A DNA stretch of 13,150 nt, from assembly GCA_018334855.1 (NCBI GenBank), contig JAGXLE010000012.1, positions 1 through 13,150 of the forward strand. Direction: 5' to 3'. A model generated the notes under the pieces. The model saw nothing but the letters and a program-made list of their open reading frames with translations, was not told the DNA's origin and did not search any database. Positions 6,470 through 11,116 of the stretch are shown in pieces; position 1 is the stretch's first letter, and every line of letters begins with the position of its first letter. Source of the stretch: Desulfobacterales bacterium (GTDB lineage Bacteria > Desulfobacterota > Desulfobacteria > Desulfobacterales > Desulfosalsimonadaceae). The position numbers and the translations under genes were made by a program.

Positions 6470-7684
6470 ATGAAACGTTTGCTTGCCATTTTTACGGGAA
6501 AGACTTTTTCAGCCGGGCTGGTACTGTGTATGGTCTTTTCTGCAGCCGCGGCCTTTGCTCAGCCCGCTTCGTCAGAAGAGGCAAAAATCGTTGCCATCGG
6601 CCACAGCAGGATCTACTCGGATATGGAAAGCGCCAAAAGAGCGGCAGTTTCCGAGGGGCTTCTCTCTGCAGTACAGAACGCGGCATTCCAGATCCTGTCA
6701 GAAAAAGAGCTGACCGGAAACTTTGCAACCGCTGCCGGGGTGATGGTCAGGCTCAGAAACGATTTTATCCAGGGCTACCGCATCCTGGAGGAATATCAGA
6801 CGGAAAAGCACTACCAGGTGCTGATCCAGGCCACGGTTTCAAAACAGAAAATAAAGGATGCGTTTGCCCGGGCCGGTCTCAGCCCCGCCCCGGTACGGAT
6901 GCCCTCAGTCCTGTTTATGATCGCGGAAAAAAATATTGATGACCTCAAGTTTGATTACTGGTGGCGCGGAGGTTATATGTCCCCCCCGGACCAGGCGGCG
7001 CTTTCCCCGATCCGGCAGGTTTTTACCCAAAGAGGATTCGAAGTGATTGATCCGTCTTCGGGTGAAACAGGCGGAAAAAATGTATTTTCCGGCCTTGATT
7101 TAGGCCCTGAACCCGCCGATTACGAAGCCTCGACAGTTGCCAGCCGCCTTGGCGCAGACATTGTCGTGGTCGGCAGGGCAACCGCAGAGGCAGCGGAAAA
7201 CCGCATGGGGGAAGATGTAAGAACCTTTAAGGCCAGGGTCAATCTGCGCGTCATAGATGTCAGCACCGGTGAAAAGCTGACCACCACCAGGGAACAAGCC
7301 ATGACCGTAAGCCGGAATCCGGACAAAGGGAGCAAAAACGCCCTGGCGGATGCTTCATACCAGGCAGGAAAACAACTCGCAGACCGCATCGCCTCGCTGT
7401 GGCGCAATGCAGCGCAAACCGCGGATAAATTCACGATCCGGGTCCAGGGTGAAAACATCCTGCCCCACCTTGAAAAACTGAGAGGCGCTTTAAAAGAACA
7501 GCCCGGCATATCAGGGCTTCGCACAAAAGAAATGACCGCCGCCTCTGCTATTCTGGCTGTTGATTATGAAGGCACCGCCCAGGAGCTGGCAAACAACCTT
7601 CTGATGCGCTCATTTGACAGCTTCGGCGTGAATATAAGCGGGATATCAGCAGACGGCATGTCGGTTGAGTTGATTTCCAGGTAA
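6470..7684 (+). CDS. Exported protein with FlgT-like N-terminal region, function unknown
   Basis: This 404-residue protein starts with a Sec signal peptide: a basic start MKRLL, a hydrophobic core to about residue 29, and a likely type I cleavage after AFA at residue 30. Cys20 is not in a lipobox, so it is probably periplasmic rather than a lipoprotein. Residues 38-137 (IVAIGHSRIYSDMESAKRAA, then GYRILEEYQTEKHYQVLIQA) resemble the N-terminal domain of flagellar assembly protein T and related LPP20-like modules. Residues 145-310 (SRLGADIVVVGRA, LRVIDVSTGEKL) resemble the middle nucleotide-binding-like fold found in FlgT and CsgG-type outer-membrane-associated proteins. Residues 320-404 form a small alpha/beta module often seen at the end of such proteins. 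The ATG has aaagga about 9 nt upstream. No flagellar gene is in the window, so a flagellar role is not implied; an envelope role is inference. Confidence 0.72.
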   Translation: MKRLLAIFTGKTFSAGLVLCMVFSAAAAFAQPASSEEAKIVAIGHSRIYSDMESAKRAAVSEGLLSAVQNAAFQILSEKELTGNFATAAGVMVRLRNDFIQGYRILEEYQTEKHYQVLIQATVSKQKIKDAFARAGLSPAPVRMPSVLFMIAEKNIDDLKFDYWWRGGYMSPPDQAALSPIRQVFTQRGFEVIDPSSGETGGKNVFSGLDLGPEPADYEASTVASRLGADIVVVGRATAEAAENRMGEDVRTFKARVNLRVIDVSTGEKLTTTREQAMTVSRNPDKGSKNALADASYQAGKQLADRIASLWRNAAQTADKFTIRVQGENILPHLEKLRGALKEQPGISGLRTKEMTAASAILAVDYEGTAQELANNLLMRSFDSFGVNISGISADGMSVELISR

Positions 7685-7933
7685 ACCCCGGGCCCCTTTA
7701 TATGCGTGTTTTTTAATTATAATGAAAACATGCCGCAGGTAAACAGAATTCACCAGACAGAATCGAGGTTATAAAAATTTATTCCGTTTTTTCATGAAAC
7801 CTCTTCTATGAACGGCAAAAACAGTTTGCTAAACATACATTTATCCGGTAAAACTTCCAGTTAACGATAACAAGAAGTATACAGACCCCGGCCAGCCGCA
7901 ATGGCTGAAACCAGAATTCAGGGTGGAATCAAA
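7685..7933. other. Intergenic region with two inverted repeats upstream of the acyl-CoA dehydrogenase gene
   Basis: No gene was found in these 249 bp. Two structures are visible. GCGTGTTTT (7704-7712) pairs with AAAACATGC (7725-7733), with one G-U pair; its 12-nt centre contains TATAAT (7718-7723), so it could be a promoter/operator. AGAA-tc-GAGGTT (7759-7770) pairs with AACCTCTTCT (7798-7807), with a 2-nt bulge and a 27-nt loop. Neither is followed by a T-run, so no intrinsic terminator for the upstream exported-protein gene is evident. A smaller GTTA-acga-TAAC repeat lies at 7860-7871. Confidence 0.4.
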
Positions 7934-9088
7934 ATGCAACTTACAAAAGAACAGATAATGATCCGGAAAACCGCCAGGGAATTTGCAAGAAAGGATCTGG
8001 CCCCCCTGGCCGCAGAGCGTGACCAAAACCATGATTACCCGGCAGAAAGCCTGAAAAAAATGGGGGAACTCGGCCTTCTGGGCATGCTGGTGCCCGAAGA
8101 ATACGGCGGCGAAGGTCTTGACACGGTCTCCTATGTACTTGCCATGACCGAAGTGGCCTATGCCTGCGCATCAACGGCGGTAATCATGTCGGTGCACAAC
8201 TCCATCTGCTGCGGCAGCCTGCTCAGGTTCGGAACCCAACAGCAAAGGGAAAAATTTCTAAAGCCCATGACAGCAGGGGAGATCATCTGCTCCTTTGCCC
8301 TCTCCGAGCCGGAGGCGGGCTCTGATCCGGCATCCCTCCAGACCACGGCGGAAAAAGACGGCGATTTTTACGTGTTAAACGGCACCAAGCGCTGGATAAC
8401 AGGCGGCGCCACATCGGGGCTGTTTATCGTGCTTGCCAGGACCGATCCGGAGGCAGGCCACAGGGGCATCTCTGCCTTTCTTGTCACCAGGGATATGGAG
8501 GGCTTTTCCACGGGGCGTCTCGAGGACAAGATGGGTCAGTGCGCCTCTGATACCACGGACCTGCTGTTTAACAACTGCCGGGTTCCCGCCGATCACCTGC
8601 TGGGAAACGAGGGAGAAGGATTTATAGTTGCCATGTCCGGCCTGGATGACGGCAGAATCGGAATTGCCGCGCTTTCTCTTGGACTCGGCCAGGCGGCCCT
8701 CGATCAGGCCGCCGATTATGCCAGGCAGAGAGTTCAGTTCGGGAAGCCGATTTCCGAAAACCAGGGGCTCAGGTGGATGATCGCGGACATGGCAACAGAC
8801 GTGGAGGCGGCCCGCCAGCTTGTGCTTAACGCCGCATCAAAAAAGGACCAGGAGGAAAGGTGCACAAAGGAAGTTTCCATGGCCAAGCTCTACGCCTCGG
8901 AGATGTCCAACCGGGTAACCGGCCAGGCCTTACAGATTCACGGAGGCTACGGCTATACAAAAGAATTTCCGGTAGAGCGGCTCTACAGGGATGCCCGGGT
9001 ACTGACCATCTACGAGGGCACCTCCCAGATACAGAAAATGGTTATTGCAAACGAGATGCTGGGAGGCAAGAAAAAGCGAAAAAACTGA
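7934..9088 (+). CDS. Acyl-CoA dehydrogenase (short-chain/butyryl-CoA type)
   Basis: This FAD flavoenzyme introduces the alpha-beta double bond in acyl-CoA, the first oxidative step of beta-oxidation, passing electrons to electron-transfer flavoprotein in the cytoplasm. From ATG 7934 it is 384 residues, the usual length. Domains in order are an N-terminal helical domain (1-115), a beta domain with the FAD/substrate signature CSFALSEPEAGSD (119-131) and WITGG (154-158), and a C-terminal helical domain with the second family signature QALQIHGGYGYTKEFPVERL (331-350). The catalytic base is Glu361 in IYEGTSQIQ, the position used by short-chain and butyryl-CoA dehydrogenases rather than isovaleryl- or long-chain ones. 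The frame opens at ATG 7901, but that start has no Shine-Dalgarno. ATG 7934 has gggtgga 7 nt upstream and begins MQLTKEQ as in the family, so I prefer it. A strong terminator begins at the base after the stop, so it may be monocistronic. Confidence 0.93.
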   Translation: MQLTKEQIMIRKTAREFARKDLAPLAAERDQNHDYPAESLKKMGELGLLGMLVPEEYGGEGLDTVSYVLAMTEVAYACASTAVIMSVHNSICCGSLLRFGTQQQREKFLKPMTAGEIICSFALSEPEAGSDPASLQTTAEKDGDFYVLNGTKRWITGGATSGLFIVLARTDPEAGHRGISAFLVTRDMEGFSTGRLEDKMGQCASDTTDLLFNNCRVPADHLLGNEGEGFIVAMSGLDDGRIGIAALSLGLGQAALDQAADYARQRVQFGKPISENQGLRWMIADMATDVEAARQLVLNAASKKDQEERCTKEVSMAKLYASEMSNRVTGQALQIHGGYGYTKEFPVERLYRDARVLTIYEGTSQIQKMVIANEMLGGKKKRKN

Positions 9089-9108
9089 CCCGGCCGCCGG
9101 GATTTTTT
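9089..9108 (+). terminator. Intrinsic terminator after the acyl-CoA dehydrogenase gene
   Basis: CCCGG (9089-9093), loop CCG and CCGGG (9097-9101) form a compact all-GC stem followed by A and six T residues (9103-9108). It begins at the base right after the stop codon. The shape is that of a classical rho-independent terminator for the plus strand. Confidence 0.82.
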
Positions 9109-9394
9109 CCTGCAAAAATCATCGGTCGTTGTGAAAAGCTTCCAAGGAACTCGCTTTTTTGCGCTCTAACTAAATTGTACTTTATTGTCCTGACGGCGGC
9201 GTGGAAAAGTGGGTTTCCGAGCGGAAATTGAGTCTCGAAGAGGCTCCTGGAGCGAGGAAACTCCTTTTTCGCGCCGCCGGTCAGCCAAGGCGCTCAGAGA
9301 TTTCTTTTCCGCAAAAATACCGCCGCGGCGGAATAAAAAGCTTTTTACGAAGCCGTCAATCTTCGGGCAATAAAAACATGAGGAGGATTTCAAA
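9109..9394. other. Non-coding stretch between terminator and second crotonase gene
   Basis: About 290 bp with no credible gene; open frames here lack coding character and cross the hairpin. Beyond the 9190-9284 hairpin it contains a degenerate direct duplication, AAGGAACTCGCTTTTTTGCG (9144-9163) against GAGGAAACTCCTTTTTCGCG (9254-9273). It also has a perfect 12-bp palindrome CCGCCGCGGCGG (9320-9331) and a small CGAAG/CTTCG repeat near 9348-9365. The strong aggagg Shine-Dalgarno of the next gene closes it. I did not see a clear -35/-10 pair for that gene. Confidence 0.5.
9190..9284 (+). repeat. Long imperfect hairpin; candidate structured RNA or intergenic repeat element
   Basis: Arms 9190-9218 (CTGACGGCGGCG to GGGTTTCC) and 9256-9284 (GGAAACTCC to CGCCGCCGGTCAG) pair over about 28 positions, with a single bulged C on the right, a single bulged T on the left and three non-Watson-Crick positions. 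The tip holds a second hairpin, GAGTCTC (9230-9236), GAA, GAGGCTC (9240-9246), with one further mismatch. All four non-Watson-Crick positions are G-U pairs when read as plus-strand RNA, but A-C mismatches on the minus strand. That points to a plus-strand RNA rather than a DNA-level palindrome. It has no T-run at its end, and it lies downstream of a terminator and upstream of a separate gene. It could also be a member of a dispersed non-autonomous repeat family. Confidence 0.6.
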
Positions 9395-10171
9395 ATGACA
9401 TATGAAACCATCGAGACAGAGAGCAGGGACCATGTCGGCCTTATAACCCTTAATCGGCCTGATCAGCTAAACACCTTCACTTCCGCGCTGGCCGCTGAAT
9501 TCAACAGGGCCCTGGAGGATTTCGAAAACCAGCAGGGAATCCGGGTCATCGTGGTCAGGGGCAAGGGCAAGGCTTTTTGTGCGGGTATTGATATCAGGGA
9601 ACTGGCCGGAAAAAACGGGCTTGACTACTATCTCTGGGTAAAGGGAATGGAGGAAATGAGCCTGCGTATCTCCAGGATGGGCACGCCGGTGATTGCAAGC
9701 GTGCAGGACCTGGCGGTGGCAAACGGTATCGGGGTCGTGGCCTCGGCAGATCTGGCCGTGGCAGCCGAAGGCGCCCGGTTCGGGGCAACTGCGGTAAACG
9801 TCGGCCTTTTCTGCATGGGACCCGCAGTTGCCTTATCCAGAAACCTGGGACGGAAAAAGGCCCTGGAGCTTCTGCTCACCGGTGATATAATCGACGCTGA
9901 AGAGGCATACAGGATCGGACTGATAAACAAAGTTGTGCCCGGGGAAAGCCTTGAAGCCGAAACCCTTGCCCTGGCAGAAAAGATCGCACGGAAAAGCCCG
10001 CTTGCAGTGGGGCTGGGTAAAAAGTCATTTTATAAAATGGCAGATCTTGAATACGAAAAGGCTTTTGAAATGGTCAACAGCCATTTCGCATTGCTCTGCA
10101 GTACCGAAGATGCACACGAAGGAGTTGACGCCTTTTTAAACAAACGGAACCCGGAATGGAAGCTTAGATAG
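9395..10171 (+). CDS. Crotonase-family protein, ECHDC3-like, lacking both hydratase glutamates
   Basis: This 258-residue protein has the complete crotonase fold: start GLITLNRPDQLNTF (15-28), oxyanion-hole segment FCAGIDIREL (61-70), a second one around ANGIGVV (109-115), and C-terminal helices ending HEGVDAFLNKRNPEWK. The stretch VNVGLFCMGPAVALSRNLGR (134-153) resembles the ECHDC3 group (VNVGLFC...GVALAR). Counting from Asp119 and Phe129, the position of catalytic Glu144 of enoyl-CoA hydratase is Gly113 and that of Glu164 is Ala133. Classical water addition to enoyl-CoA is therefore unlikely. It may act on another acyl-CoA or use another residue; it should not be annotated simply as enoyl-CoA hydratase. 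The aggagg Shine-Dalgarno lies 8 nt before the ATG. The gene is convergent with the HdrB-like gene, with 100 bp between the stops. Confidence 0.87.
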   Translation: MTYETIETESRDHVGLITLNRPDQLNTFTSALAAEFNRALEDFENQQGIRVIVVRGKGKAFCAGIDIRELAGKNGLDYYLWVKGMEEMSLRISRMGTPVIASVQDLAVANGIGVVASADLAVAAEGARFGATAVNVGLFCMGPAVALSRNLGRKKALELLLTGDIIDAEEAYRIGLINKVVPGESLEAETLALAEKIARKSPLAVGLGKKSFYKMADLEYEKAFEMVNSHFALLCSTEDAHEGVDAFLNKRNPEWKLR

Positions 10172-10252
10172 AACTACAGATTTCATAAAAACGGTTCAGG
10201 CTAAAGACGCAGAAATCAAAAAAATCCCGCACGCGCCTCCACCCGGAAACAC

Positions 10253-10271
10253 GCCGATAATATTTTTCGGC
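10253..10271. other. Weak inverted repeat between convergent genes
   Basis: GCCGA (10253-10257) and TCGGC (10267-10271) can pair around a 9-nt AT-rich loop, directly beside the stop of the HdrB-like gene. On the minus strand a run of seven T (complement of 10218-10224) lies farther downstream, without a strong stem. One of these may end transcription from either side, but neither is a canonical terminator. Confidence 0.25.
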
Positions 10272-11069
10272 CTACTGATGAGCCATTGCCCGCTCGACAA
10301 ACTCCGGCAGCATAAGGACATCCACGCTTTTGTCGTCTGGCATGTTGCCCAGGGCCTGACTATAACAGCCGGTGCAGACATGGAGCATGGTCTTTGTCCG
10401 GACGGCTTCTATCATATGTGACAGGCCCTCCGGGTGATAGCAGCATTTGGGAGCACCGATCCTGTTGACTTCCAGGCCCTTTATTTTCCCGAGAATCTCG
10501 TTTGTGGATTCCAGGTCCATTGGCACGGAAGAAAATTTTTTATGAAGGCGATAGCATCCGGGGTAATAATCGATTTTTTGGTCAAGATAAAGGGGGCTGC
10601 CAATCAGTTCATTGATCGCAGCCGGATAAAAAACAATATTTTCTTCGGGGAATGCGTGCTTGTAAATCGGATAACACGGAGAGCAGAAAATAATGATTCT
10701 TCCGGCACCCAGCTTTTTTGCCTGTTCAATGTTTCTGCCCGTAAATTCCATGGACAGCTCCCTGCACTCGGCCATGGCCTGCTCATCTTTTGCCTTGATC
10801 GCAGGCCTGTAGAGATAATTGCCGCAGCAATACTCAGTGGAAAGAAAGGTGTAGGAAAGTCCCCTGCTCTCAAAAATACGGGCCAGGGGTGCCAGCAGAT
10901 GCGGCAGGGCCGGCAGTATCTGGCAGCCCGATATAACCACGTTATCGGCCGGCATGTCATACGGGAGATCGTATTTTTCCAGTATCGGGACCCTGTCTGG
11001 CAGCTCCCTGCTGGTCTTGCCGGTTAATCGAATATTTTCCACGATTGACCTGTCGATCAGCTTATGCAT
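10272..11069 (-). CDS. HdrB-like protein with two CCG-type iron-sulfur motifs
   Basis: This 265-residue soluble protein contains two copies of the CCG (DUF224) cysteine motif of heterodisulfide reductase subunit B and related thiol/disulfide or quinone-linked subunits. Motif 1 is Cys49, Cys81-Cys82-Gly83, Cys129 and Cys132 (SGCQ, YCCGNY, FCSPCY). Motif 2 is Cys172, Cys209-Cys210, Cys232 and Cys235 (PGCYRL, KCCYHPEG, HVCTGCY), with Tyr where the Gly of CCG is usual. In HdrB these motifs bind non-cubane [4Fe-4S] clusters that cleave a disulfide. Here no HdrA, HdrC, flavin oxidase or ferredoxin-type partner is adjacent and no N-terminal ferredoxin domain is fused, so the electron donor must be encoded elsewhere. 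The ATG has a poorly spaced aaggggg and a closer gga upstream. It starts 47 nt after the hybrid kinase stop on the same strand, so the two may share a transcript. Confidence 0.83.
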   Translation of the reverse strand: MHKLIDRSIVENIRLTGKTSRELPDRVPILEKYDLPYDMPADNVVISGCQILPALPHLLAPLARIFESRGLSYTFLSTEYCCGNYLYRPAIKAKDEQAMAECRELSMEFTGRNIEQAKKLGAGRIIIFCSPCYPIYKHAFPEENIVFYPAAINELIGSPLYLDQKIDYYPGCYRLHKKFSSVPMDLESTNEILGKIKGLEVNRIGAPKCCYHPEGLSHMIEAVRTKTMLHVCTGCYSQALGNMPDDKSVDVLMLPEFVERAMAHQ

Positions 11070-11116
11070 TTTCCAAAAACCCCCTTATTGTCTTTTTTTA
11101 ACGGCCTGCCCGCGGA

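Noticed and set aside
7901..7933. ATG 7901 as start of the acyl-CoA dehydrogenase
   Set aside because: It has no Shine-Dalgarno and adds 11 residues not typical of the family; ATG 7934 has gggtgga at correct spacing and a family-like N-terminus.
9166..9411. Small open frames in the non-coding stretch before the second crotonase
   Set aside because: They cross the long hairpin, have no start signals and read as arginine/serine-rich GC-driven sequence.
10522..10540. TGGCAC-like sequence as a sigma-54 promoter
   Set aside because: The required downstream TTGCA/T element at the fixed spacing is missing and the site lies inside the HdrB-like gene.
10434..11027. Plus-strand open frame of 197 codons opposite the HdrB-like gene
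   Set aside because: Antisense to a gene with two conserved cysteine motifs; the translation has no recognisable family or Shine-Dalgarno.
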